Assembly (NCBI GenBank): GCA_003482885.1
Contig: DMXN01000015.1
Location: 1-26,942, forward strand
DNA: 26,942 bases
From: Candidatus Moraniibacteriota bacterium
GTDB taxonomy: Bacteria; Patescibacteriota; Minisyncoccia; Moranbacterales; UBA2206
Direction: 5' to 3'
Shown: positions 1-5,617 of the stretch, in pieces
Layout: each line of letters begins with the position of its first letter
Position numbering within the stretch: position 1 is the first letter of the stretch
Notes under the pieces: model-generated
Databases searched by the model: none
What the model saw: the letters and a program-made list of their open reading frames with translations, nothing else
What the model was told of the DNA's origin: nothing
Made by a program: the position numbers and the translations under genes

Positions 1-328
1 AAGTATGATATGGGAGGCGTAAAAATTTCCAATTTCCAATTTCCAATTTCCAAAAAAATTCAAAATTCAATCCGCCAGCCGGCGGACAAAATTCAAAATT
101 TCAGCAATAGCTGGACAGGGATTACGAAATTTAAACTTGGGTTTTCACCAGAAACCAAACCGGTGGAATTTATGGGGAGTTATGATATAATATTAAATAG
201 AAAAAAGTATTTTTTATACAGATTTTTACAATGCGTAAAAAATATTTTTTAAATTGCTTACTTCTCGTATCTCCCTGTCGAGGACGAAAAATAATGAATT
301 CAAACCTGCAAATTGGCAAGCCAGTAAA
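1..328. repeat. Gene-free repeat-rich stretch at the window start
   Basis: I see no convincing gene here. Four back-to-back copies of the 7-base unit AATTTCC occupy 24-51. A small hairpin, TCCGCC-AGCC-GGCGGA, lies at 71-86, flanked on both sides by variants of CAAAATTCAAAATT. Both look like intergenic repeat elements rather than coding sequence. A TATAAT hexamer at about 185-190 has no gene assigned to it. The short open frames that cross this stretch have the composition of the repeats and no recognisable protein features. Confidence 0.55.
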
Positions 329-359
329 GACAAAACCGAGCTTTTCAACTCGGTTTGTC
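329..359 (-). terminator. Terminator hairpin after tRNA-Asn
   Basis: Seen: arms at 329-340 (GACAAAACCGAG) and 349-359 (CTCGGTTTGTC) pair over 11 bases with one bulged A, around an 8-base loop. On the minus strand the 3' arm ends in GGTTTTGTCTTT, a modest U-rich tract. It lies 5 bases beyond the 3' end of the minus-strand tRNA-Asn, so it is the natural terminator of that gene. Confidence 0.6.
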
Positions 360-364
360 CTATC

Positions 365-439
365 TGGCTCCGCGAGCAGGATTCGAACCTGCAACCAATT
401 GATTAACAGTCAACTGCTCTACCATTGAGCTATCGCGGA
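365..439 (-). tRNA. tRNA-Asn (anticodon GTT)
   Basis: The minus strand gives a full cloverleaf. The acceptor is TCCGCGA paired with TCGCGGA, followed by discriminator G and an encoded CCA (365-367). The D arm is GCTC/GAGC. The anticodon arm is GTTGA-CTGTTAA-TCAAT, which places GTT at positions 34-36. The T arm is GCAGG-TTCGAAT-CCTGC. GTT reads AAC and AAT, so it charges asparagine. Unlike the tRNA-Glu at 18602, the CCA end is encoded. A terminator hairpin follows and an extended -10 promoter lies about 40 bases upstream. Confidence 0.95.
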
Positions 440-478
440 ATATTTGATTATTAAAATACAACCTCGCAAAACAAAATA

Positions 479-487
479 ATTGTAGCA
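479..487 (-). promoter_or_regulatory. Extended -10 promoter for tRNA-Asn
   Basis: On the minus strand this reads TGCTACAAT, an extended -10 element (TGn plus TACAAT) without an obvious -35. Transcription would start near 472, about 33 bases ahead of the mature tRNA. The form matches other putative promoters in the window (TGTGGTACAAT at 3490-3500, TGTGGTATAAT at 1066-1076). Confidence 0.5.
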
Positions 488-495
488 GGTATTTC

Positions 496-532
496 AAATA
501 AATCAATAGCCGACGTAGCGCTTGATTTATTT
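496..532. repeat. 11-bp inverted repeat between two divergent promoters
   Basis: AAATAAATCAA at 496-506 is perfectly repeated in inverse at 522-532, with 15 bases between. The right arm overlaps the -35 (TTGATT, 522-527) of the promoter for the RRM gene. The left arm lies just upstream of the tRNA-Asn promoter. The position suits an operator for a dimeric regulator; an AT-rich RNA hairpin is the alternative. No regulator gene adjoins it. Confidence 0.45.
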
Positions 533-549
533 CCATTATCGTGTATAAT
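522..549 (+). promoter_or_regulatory. Promoter of the RRM-protein gene
   Basis: TTGATT (522-527), a 16-base spacer and a perfect TATAAT (544-549) form a good sigma-70 type promoter. Transcription would begin near 556 and give a leader of about 130 bases before the start codon at 688. Confidence 0.6.
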
Positions 550-576
550 AATTTTATTGTAAGTTTTCTCAGCAGG

Positions 577-685
577 TTTTGCCTTATAATTCAATTTAAG
601 GAAAAGAATCTGAAAGCGTAAGTTTTCGGAAAAGTAAGCTAAGCGAGAAGGTCGGCTTGCAATGTAATTAAGTTATAAGGCAAAA
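577..685 (+). promoter_or_regulatory. Structured leader that pairs over the ribosome-binding site of the RRM gene
   Basis: Positions 577-596 pair with 666-685 at 19 of 20 positions, including one G-U wobble (590/672) and one mismatch (592/670). The pairing includes the core TTGCCTTATAA with TTATAAGGCAA. The only plausible Shine-Dalgarno sequence, AAGG at 677-680, seven bases before the ATG at 688, is held by CCTT at 582-585. Smaller hairpins fit inside the loop: 601-605 with 623-627, and 634-639 with 655-660. The geometry predicts that translation is off when the long stem forms. I do not recognise it as a named RNA family. Possible triggers (temperature, the RRM protein itself) are inference. 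Confidence 0.6.
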
Positions 686-687
686 AA

Positions 688-999
688 ATGGCACAAAAAC
701 TATATGTGGGAGGACTCTCCTACAGTACAACACAAGACGGCTTGAAAGATTATTTCTCTCAAGCAGGAGCCGTTCAATCAGCAATTATCATCACTGATAA
801 AATGTCTGGTCGTTCAAAAGGCTTCGGTTTTGTGGAAATGTCTTCTGATGAAGAAGCGCAAAAAGCTGTTGAAATGTTTGACGGAAAAGAGTTTGAAGGA
901 AGAACTTTGACTGTCAACGAAGCTCGCCCAATGGAAGAAAGACCAAGAACAGGCGGCGGAGCTGGCGGTTTCAGAGGAGCAGGAGCAAAGAGATACTAA
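688..999 (+). CDS. Small RRM-domain RNA-binding protein
   Basis: A 103-residue protein that is a single RNA recognition motif with a short tail. The two RNA-contact signatures are clear: RNP2 LYVGGL at residues 5-10 and RNP1 KGFGFVEM at about 44-51, each with the expected aromatic residues. The last 20 residues are rich in Gly and Arg, as in the bacterial/cyanobacterial Rbp type of single-RRM proteins. Such proteins bind single-stranded RNA in the cytoplasm and are often cold-induced in other bacteria. The start is the ATG at 688 behind AAGG. The gene stands alone between its own promoter (522-549) and terminator (1024-1052), and its ribosome-binding site lies in a long stem. Family assignment is firm; the RNA targets are unknown. 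Confidence 0.93.
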   Translation: MAQKLYVGGLSYSTTQDGLKDYFSQAGAVQSAIIITDKMSGRSKGFGFVEMSSDEEAQKAVEMFDGKEFEGRTLTVNEARPMEERPRTGGGAGGFRGAGAKRY

Positions 1000-1023
1000 A
1001 TATTTCTTGAAACCTAAAAAAAT

Positions 1024-1052
1024 AGTCCCGAGCAATCGGGACTGTTTTTTTT
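1024..1052 (+). terminator. Intrinsic terminator of the RRM gene
   Basis: AGTCCCGA (1024-1031) and TCGGGACT (1036-1043) form a perfect 8-bp stem with a 4-base loop, followed by G and eight T residues (1045-1052). It lies 24 bases after the stop codon of the RRM gene. Confidence 0.92.
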
Positions 1053-1064
1053 GCATGCGAAGGT

Positions 1065-1076
1065 TTGTGGTATAAT
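1065..1076 (+). promoter_or_regulatory. Extended -10 promoter TTGTGGTATAAT
   Basis: TATAAT at 1071-1076 is preceded by TGG, giving an extended -10. The whole 12-mer TTGTGGTATAAT recurs exactly at 12259-12270 and with one change at 3489-3500. A TTGCAT at 1051-1056 is too close (14 bases) to be a normal -35. Transcription would start near 1083, leaving about 17 bases before the ATG at 1100 and no visible Shine-Dalgarno. Confidence 0.65.
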
Positions 1077-1099
1077 GTAGAGACTGATATAATTTATCA

Positions 1100-1483
1100 A
1101 TGAATACTATGAAAAAAACTTTTTCAGCTCTTATTTTATTTTCCGCCGTATTTATTTTTTCCGGCTGTGGAAATCCGCAACCAAACACGACTATTGATAA
1201 TTCAGCAATTATTTTATTCTATGGGGAAGAATGTCCGCATTGCAAAATAGTCGAACAGTATATCGCCGATAATAATATTAAAGACGCGCTTGTTTTTTCC
1301 GAACTGGAAGTCGGTCATAATGCGGCTAACGCCAATTTAATGATTGAGAAACAAAAAATTTGCAAACTGGATAAAAAAAATATCGGCGCCGTTCCCTTTC
1401 TTTGGACAGCGGAAAAATGTTATTTAGGACAAGATGAAATAATTCAATTTTTATTTTTTAAGAATCAAATTGATATTGAATAA
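1100..1483 (+). CDS. Thioredoxin-like lipoprotein with CPHC motif
   Basis: A 127-residue exported thiol-redox protein. A lipoprotein signal peptide (basic MNTMKKT, hydrophobic stretch to residue 21, lipobox FSGC) makes Cys23 the predicted lipidated residue. The mature part has the thioredoxin-fold marks: a beta strand AIILFYG, the active site ECPHCK (Cys45 and Cys48), and the cis-proline loop GAVPF with Pro99. CPHC is typical of oxidising DsbA-like proteins, but the small size and lipid anchor do not decide between oxidase and reductase. The ATG at 1100 or the one at 1109 could start it; both leave the signal peptide complete. The next gene begins two bases after its stop and encodes a membrane protein with a second CxxC, which suggests a redox pair. 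Confidence 0.8.
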   Translation: MNTMKKTFSALILFSAVFIFSGCGNPQPNTTIDNSAIILFYGEECPHCKIVEQYIADNNIKDALVFSELEVGHNAANANLMIEKQKICKLDKKNIGAVPFLWTAEKCYLGQDEIIQFLFFKNQIDIE

Positions 1484-1484
1484 T

Positions 1485-1991
1485 ATGCGAAAAAACTTAT
1501 TTTTAACTATTTTTAGTTTAGCGCTGTTTTTTGGTGCGACTTCCGCGCAAGCTTTTTGTCCGGTTTGCGTGGTGGCGGTCGGCGCCGGACTGGAACTTTC
1601 CCATTATCTCGGCATTGATGATACAATTACCGGACTTTGGATCGGCGCCCTGCTATTTTCTCTTTCGATATGGACACTAGACTGGCTGAAAAAGAAAAAA
1701 TATAAACTCGCGGGAAAAAATTTTTTAGTATTTTTTACATTTTATTCTCTCACTATTCTTCCATTATACTGGTCAAAACTGATTGGACAGCCAATGCACA
1801 GTCTGTGGGGTATCGATAAATTGGTTCTGGGAATATTTTTCGGCAGTATTGTTTTTTTCCTCGGCGGAATGCTAAATTTATTTCTCAAGAAAAAAAACGA
1901 CGAAAAAGTTTATTTCCCTTTTCAAAAAGTTGTCATTCCAGTCGGACTGCTTTTTTTGTTAAGTTTTATTTTTTATTTTTTAACTAAATAA
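1485..1991 (+). CDS. Membrane protein with exported CPVC motif, probable redox partner
   Basis: A 168-residue protein starting at the ATG at 1485, two bases after the stop of the CPHC lipoprotein gene; a TTG further upstream (1470) would overlap and lacks merit. Residues 4-23 form a signal peptide or first membrane segment with a possible cleavage site after AQA. CPVC follows directly (Cys25, Cys28), so it should lie at the outer face of the membrane. Three further hydrophobic segments lie at about 50-68, 79-98 and 110-135, with a last one at 149-167. I recognise no named family. The arrangement of a membrane-embedded carrier with a CxxC beside a thioredoxin-like partner suggests electron transfer across or at the membrane, analogous in role to DsbB/VKOR or CcdA. 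That role is inference. Confidence 0.7.
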   Translation: MRKNLFLTIFSLALFFGATSAQAFCPVCVVAVGAGLELSHYLGIDDTITGLWIGALLFSLSIWTLDWLKKKKYKLAGKNFLVFFTFYSLTILPLYWSKLIGQPMHSLWGIDKLVLGIFFGSIVFFLGGMLNLFLKKKNDEKVYFPFQKVVIPVGLLFLLSFIFYFLTK

Positions 1992-2004
1992 TTTTTATAA
2001 TTTT

Positions 2005-2571
2005 ATGGAAAACAAATTTAAAAGCCTAAATGAATTTGTGGAAAAAATCGACCAAATGAAAAAGCAAGACAAAATGGATTTGTCGTCCGATCAAGATTTG
2101 AGTTTGGCAATTATGAATCTCATCAGCATTGAAGAACACTTTTTCTTCACCGCCGAAAAAACCGGCAAGAATGAATATTTTGATTTATTGCAAGAAGTCC
2201 GCCAGATGCGCGGAGATTTATTGCGAAAAATTATCAAAGAATACGAGGGTGAAGTTTGGTGCATATCCAAGCATTTGCTGGCGGCGTCAATGCGCTTGAT
2301 GGAAGTGGGAACGAAACAGCAAGGTATGGGAAATAAAGAAGAAGCGCGAGAACTTTTTCATAAGTCTTACGATCTCTACGGAATGTTTTGGGCGCTGAAT
2401 ATGAAATTGATCGGCACGGACGATGTCAAAAAAGCCGGCGGAATTGAAGAAAATATAGGTATCAAAAAAATTGACGAAAACGCGCTAAACAAACACGATA
2501 AAAATCCGTCCGGTTTCACAGGAAAATTGCGAGAGCTGGTACGCAAAGCGATTGATTGCTGTATCGAATAA
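2005..2571 (+). CDS. Conserved-looking helical protein of unknown function
   Basis: A 188-residue soluble protein starting at ATG 2005, 14 bases after the preceding gene. It has no signal peptide or membrane segment. The sequence is almost entirely helix-forming, with charged heptad-like stretches at about 5-25, 32-80 and 112-140. The C-terminal 35 residues are basic and end in CCIE with adjacent Cys185-Cys186. Cys86 is the only other cysteine. Sequences of this composition often form helical bundles, but I do not recognise the family. It lies between the CPVC membrane protein and lgt, with 10 bases to lgt, so it is probably cotranscribed with them. Confidence 0.6.
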   Translation: MENKFKSLNEFVEKIDQMKKQDKMDLSSDQDLSLAIMNLISIEEHFFFTAEKTGKNEYFDLLQEVRQMRGDLLRKIIKEYEGEVWCISKHLLAASMRLMEVGTKQQGMGNKEEARELFHKSYDLYGMFWALNMKLIGTDDVKKAGGIEENIGIKKIDENALNKHDKNPSGFTGKLRELVRKAIDCCIE

Positions 2572-2581
2572 GAGAATACAA

Positions 2582-3502
2582 ATGAACACTTGGCTGGAAT
2601 TTTATCAACATATTCCCTTTCATATCAATCCGGAAATTTTCCGGATTGGTCCGTTTTCGATAGGCTGGTACGCCGTATCATATATCGCGGCTTTTGTTAT
2701 TGTCTACGGACTTTTGAAAAAAAGATTAAACAATGGCGAATGTCGAAATTTATTTCAAAGTTCCAATTCCCGCTCCCTAATCAAAATCAAAAACAGGCTC
2801 CGCGAAAATGGCAATAACAAAATACTTTTTGACTTTTTATTGTTTTGTTTCTTGGGATTAGTTATCGGCGCGCGCTTGGGTTATGTTTTTTTCTATAATT
2901 TTTCTTTCTATTTTTCCAATCCCCTCGCTGTCATCTCGCCTTTTGATTTTTATACCGGAAAATTTATTGGAATTTATGGAATGAGTTATCATGGCGGACT
3001 GATTGGCGTTTTAATTTTCGGAATTATTTTTACGAAAAATCATAAGCTAAGCTTCTGGAAAATTTCGGATTTTATCATTCCTGTCGTTCCAGCCGGATAT
3101 TTTTTCGGACGAATGGGAAATTTTTTGAATGGTGAACTATATGGACGCGTAACGGAAAAATGGTGGGGAATGTATTTTCCATCTTCCGTAGAGACGCAAT
3201 TAATTGCGTCTCTACAATTGCGCCACCCTTCCCAGCTGTACGAAGCATTTTTAGAAGGCTTCTTATTGTTTATTATTTTTTGGAACATCAGAAACAAAAA
3301 AATATTTCAAGGAAAGTTTTTGACATTGTATCTCATCGGCTATGCGCTAATGCGTCTCGTCTCCGAATTTTTTCGTCAACCGGACGAACAAATCGGTTTC
3401 TTTTTCGGCAGTCTTACACTCGGACAATTATTCAGCTTGCTGATGTTTTTCTTCGGATTGGCATTATTTTTTTGGAAAAAAAATAAAATTGTGGTACAAT
3501 AA
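2582..3502 (+). CDS. lgt: Prolipoprotein diacylglyceryl transferase
   Basis: A 306-residue integral membrane enzyme that attaches diacylglycerol from phosphatidylglycerol to the lipobox cysteine of prolipoproteins. The family signatures are present: IGARLGYVFFYN (95-106), YHGGLIG (136-142), the Lgt signature GRMGNFLNGELYGR (176-189), RHPSQLYEA (214-222) and the C-terminal RLVSEFFRQPDEQIG (258-272). The start is the ATG at 2582, giving the usual N-terminus before the first membrane segment. Two insertions are odd. Residues 51-80 add a Ser/Asn/Arg-rich loop after the first membrane helix, and residues 203-212 are encoded by a perfect 28-bp palindrome just before RHPSQ. The reading frame is intact through both. 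The lipoprotein at 1100 is a likely substrate. Confidence 0.93.
   Translation: MNTWLEFYQHIPFHINPEIFRIGPFSIGWYAVSYIAAFVIVYGLLKKRLNNGECRNLFQSSNSRSLIKIKNRLRENGNNKILFDFLLFCFLGLVIGARLGYVFFYNFSFYFSNPLAVISPFDFYTGKFIGIYGMSYHGGLIGVLIFGIIFTKNHKLSFWKISDFIIPVVPAGYFFGRMGNFLNGELYGRVTEKWWGMYFPSSVETQLIASLQLRHPSQLYEAFLEGFLLFIIFWNIRNKKIFQGKFLTLYLIGYALMRLVSEFFRQPDEQIGFFFGSLTLGQLFSLLMFFFGLALFFWKKNKIVVQ
3188..3215. repeat. 28-bp perfect palindrome inside lgt
   Basis: GTAGAGACGCAATT is followed immediately by its exact reverse complement (axis between 3201 and 3202). From memory, closely similar GTAGAGACGC...GCGTCTCTAC palindromes are dispersed repeats in cyanobacteria and other bacteria. Here the element lies in frame in lgt (codon 203 onward), encoding VETQLIASLQ. 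With 28 bp, one codon is completed by flanking bases, so the gene is not disrupted. Confidence 0.85.
3489..3500 (+). promoter_or_regulatory. Extended -10 promoter inside the end of lgt
   Basis: TTGTGGTACAAT differs by one base from the TTGTGGTATAAT elements at 1065 and 12259. It overlaps the last codons and first stop-codon base of lgt. The predicted start (about 3506) falls at the ATG of the next gene (3507), so this promoter would yield an essentially leaderless mRNA. Confidence 0.55.
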
Positions 3503-3506
3503 AAAA

Positions 3507-4586
3507 ATGCGAAAATCGCGCAAACAAATTTCCCTGGACAGTCTTTTTGGAAAACGGCAAAAAAAACTTGCGCCGGACTATGGGCTGGCAAAATATATTC
3601 TGAAAAATAAGCACTCTTCTGTTTTGTTTTCCCAAAAACACGGAAAAAAAAATAATTTTACAACCAACGATTCCAAACTGTATTTTACGCAAAAGGAATT
3701 GGAAAAAATAAGACTTGGCGGAACGGTTAATTTTATTACAGGAAAAATCGACAGCGTCGCCTATCGACAACCGCCAAAAGCAAGATACGCGCTCACTGTA
3801 AAAAAACAAGACAAGCTATATTTAGATATAAAAGAAAAATATCTTAGTTGGGAGGAATACTTGAAAGATGCCGTTTCCGGATATACTCACGGCATCAGTA
3901 TGTCTCGAATGTGGAATATTTCACTCGTAACTTCTTTAATTTTCGGAATGTTTTTGATGACAATGATTTATCGTTATTTAGGTCAGGGAGCGCGGGCGCA
4001 AGAAGCCAAGGACAAGGCGGAAACACAACAATTAACAAAAGAACAACAAGCCGAAAAAGTTTTAGGAGAAAACATTGCTAAAGAAGAAGTAAATAAACAG
4101 ACCACCGATGAAGCAGAAAAAAAATCAGCAGAAAATATTGCCGAAAAAAAACAGCAAGGATTTGAACTTAAAATAAAAGAAATGGTCAAGGGTTATCCAA
4201 TTGAGAAGATGGCGCCCTATATTGCCAAAGAAGATCCAATCGTAGCAGCCTTTTTTATTGCAATTGCCAAAAAAGAAAGTTCTTGGGGCGAGCATGCGCC
4301 GGTTTTAAATGGAAAAGATTGTTATAACTATGTCGGTTTTCGCTTAAAAACGGAAGCAATGGGCTCTAATGGGCACAGCTGCTTTTCCAATCCAAAAGAA
4401 GGTTTCGAAGTAACAATCAAAAGAGTTAAAGATTTGATTTATAATGAAGATATGACCACGGCTAAAAAAATGGTAAGGCCGTGGAAATGCGGTTATGATT
4501 GCTCATGGGACAAAAAAGAAAATGTGCAAAAATGGGTGGCTGATGTTGACTATTATCTGAAACAAGTCATGTTATGGAAAATCTAA
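3507..4586 (+). CDS. Membrane-anchored lysozyme-like (glucosaminidase/transglycosylase-type) protein
   Basis: A 359-residue protein. Residues 1-135 are basic and predicted cytoplasmic, a single membrane segment lies at about 137-157, a Glu/Lys/Gln-rich spacer spans 160-220, and the extracytoplasmic domain covers about 220-359. That domain carries AIAKKESSWGEH (252-263), which resembles the catalytic-Glu motif of the lysozyme superfamily; Glu257 is the candidate catalyst. CYNYVGF and HSCFSNPKEGFE resemble the substrate-cleft loops of bacterial glucosaminidase-type domains. Four cysteines (272, 292, 328, 332), all outside the membrane, could form two disulfides, which fits the nearby CPHC/CPVC pair. 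The ATG at 3507 is chosen over an upstream frame opening inside lgt. It probably trims peptidoglycan; exact bond specificity cannot be read from the sequence. Confidence 0.7.
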   Translation: MRKSRKQISLDSLFGKRQKKLAPDYGLAKYILKNKHSSVLFSQKHGKKNNFTTNDSKLYFTQKELEKIRLGGTVNFITGKIDSVAYRQPPKARYALTVKKQDKLYLDIKEKYLSWEEYLKDAVSGYTHGISMSRMWNISLVTSLIFGMFLMTMIYRYLGQGARAQEAKDKAETQQLTKEQQAEKVLGENIAKEEVNKQTTDEAEKKSAENIAEKKQQGFELKIKEMVKGYPIEKMAPYIAKEDPIVAAFFIAIAKKESSWGEHAPVLNGKDCYNYVGFRLKTEAMGSNGHSCFSNPKEGFEVTIKRVKDLIYNEDMTTAKKMVRPWKCGYDCSWDKKENVQKWVADVDYYLKQVMLWKI

Positions 4587-4614
4587 TCAAAAAAAAGCCC
4601 GCTAAATCGTAAAT

Positions 4615-4643
4615 TTGACATATTCCCAACTATCAGCTATATT
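4615..4643 (+). promoter_or_regulatory. str operon promoter (rpsL-rpsG-fusA)
   Basis: A perfect -35 TTGACA (4615-4620), a 17-base spacer and TATATT (4638-4643) form the best classical promoter in the window. Transcription would begin near 4650, immediately at or inside a strong hairpin (4648-4666), about 40 bases before rpsL. Confidence 0.8.
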
Positions 4644-4647
4644 TATT

Positions 4648-4671
4648 CTGCTAGCCATGCTAGCAGTTTTT
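4648..4671 (+). terminator. Terminator-like hairpin at the head of the str operon
   Basis: CTGCTAGC (4648-4655) and GCTAGCAG (4659-4666) form an 8-bp stem with a 3-base loop, followed by five T residues. It can terminate transcripts from the upstream lysozyme-like gene. It begins about where the str promoter initiates, so for that promoter it would be a 5'-end hairpin rather than a working terminator. Confidence 0.65.
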
Positions 4672-4690
4672 ATTATTAAATTTTTAACTA

Positions 4691-5110
4691 ATGCCTACAA
4701 TCAATCAACTAAAAAGAAAGTCTCGAAAATCAACCAAAAGCAAAACCAAATCACCGGCTTTTAAATATGTTTTTAACACGCTTAAAAATAAACCAGTGCT
4801 GACTAACAGTTCCTTCAAACGCGGAGTATGTTTGAAGGTGAGCACAACCACCCCGAAAAAACCCAATTCGGCTTTGCGAAAAATCGCCAGAGTGCGTTTG
4901 ACTAATGGGATGGAAGTGACGGCATATATCCCCGGCATCGGACACAATTTACAGGAACACTCGATCGTAATGCTTCGCGGCGGACGCGTAAAAGATCTTC
5001 CTGGTGTACGATATCATATCGTGCGGGGAGTCTTAGACAGTTCCGGAGTGGCAAACAGAAAACGAGGCCGAAGTAAATACGGAGCGAAAATTGAAAAAGA
5101 TAAAAAATAA
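4691..5110 (+). CDS. rpsL: 30S ribosomal protein uS12
   Basis: A 139-residue S12, a component of the decoding centre of the small ribosomal subunit. It starts MPTINQL, contains the invariant PKKPNSALRK loop and the LRGGRVKDLPGVRYH block, and ends with a lysine-rich tail. These are the regions where streptomycin-resistance changes occur in other bacteria; nothing unusual is seen at those positions. The N-terminal part before KRGVC is about 14 residues longer than in E. coli, an insertion also known from Gram-positive and other lineages. It is first in the str operon, with rpsG 12 bases after its stop. Confidence 0.98.
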   Translation: MPTINQLKRKSRKSTKSKTKSPAFKYVFNTLKNKPVLTNSSFKRGVCLKVSTTTPKKPNSALRKIARVRLTNGMEVTAYIPGIGHNLQEHSIVMLRGGRVKDLPGVRYHIVRGVLDSSGVANRKRGRSKYGAKIEKDKK

Positions 5111-5122
5111 TTTCGAAAAACC

Positions 5123-5590
5123 ATGTCAAGAAGAAAAAGAGTATTTAAAAAACATGTGAAACCGGACGCAAGATATGATAATTTGCTCGTAGGCAAATTT
5201 ATCAACAGTCTTTTATTAGACGGAAAAAGAACCACCGCGGAAAAAATTGTTCACGAAGCTTTTGATATTATTCACGAAAAAACCAAAAAGGGCGGTTTGA
5301 ATATTTTCGAACAAGCATTAAAAAATGTGGCTCCCTTGGTTGAACTTAAATCTCGCCGAGTCGGTGGCGCCAACTATCAGGTGCCGGTTCCGGTTTTAGG
5401 AGAAAGACGCACAACATTGGCGATTCGCTGGATTAAAAACGCCATCAAGACTAAGAAGGGTAAAAAGATGGCGGAAAAATTGGCCGACGAATTAATCGAG
5501 GCCTCTAATAAAACCGGTGGCGCAATGAAGAAGAGAGATGATGTCCACAGAATGGCGGACGCCAACAAGGCGTTTGCCCACTTTGCATAA
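5123..5590 (+). CDS. rpsG: 30S ribosomal protein uS7
   Basis: A 155-residue S7, the primary assembly protein of the 30S head that binds the 3' domain of 16S rRNA and contacts tRNA near the E site. Family marks are the N-terminal MSRRKRVFKKHVKPDARY, the KFINSLLLDGKRTTAEKIV helix, the GGANYQVPV hairpin and the C-terminal KKRDDVHRMADANKAFAH segment. The length is normal. It starts 12 bases after rpsL and is followed after 27 bases by fusA, the standard str order. Confidence 0.98.
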   Translation: MSRRKRVFKKHVKPDARYDNLLVGKFINSLLLDGKRTTAEKIVHEAFDIIHEKTKKGGLNIFEQALKNVAPLVELKSRRVGGANYQVPVPVLGERRTTLAIRWIKNAIKTKKGKKMAEKLADELIEASNKTGGAMKKRDDVHRMADANKAFAHFA

Positions 5591-5617
5591 TTTAAATTTT
5601 AAATTGAAAATTCGAGC

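Noticed and set aside
24..51. Short tandem repeats as a possible CRISPR array
   Set aside because: The unit is 7 bases with no spacers and no cas genes nearby. The TACGAAT cluster at 19245-19280 fails for the same reason.
10..428. Open frames of 65-80 codons on both strands at the window start
   Set aside because: They run through AATTTCC repeats, a terminator hairpin and the tRNA-Asn gene, with no protein-like features.
3984..4189. Minus-strand and other-frame reading frames inside the lysozyme-like, rpsL, fusA and mrdA genes
   Set aside because: They are shadows of strongly supported genes, with low-complexity or unlikely compositions.
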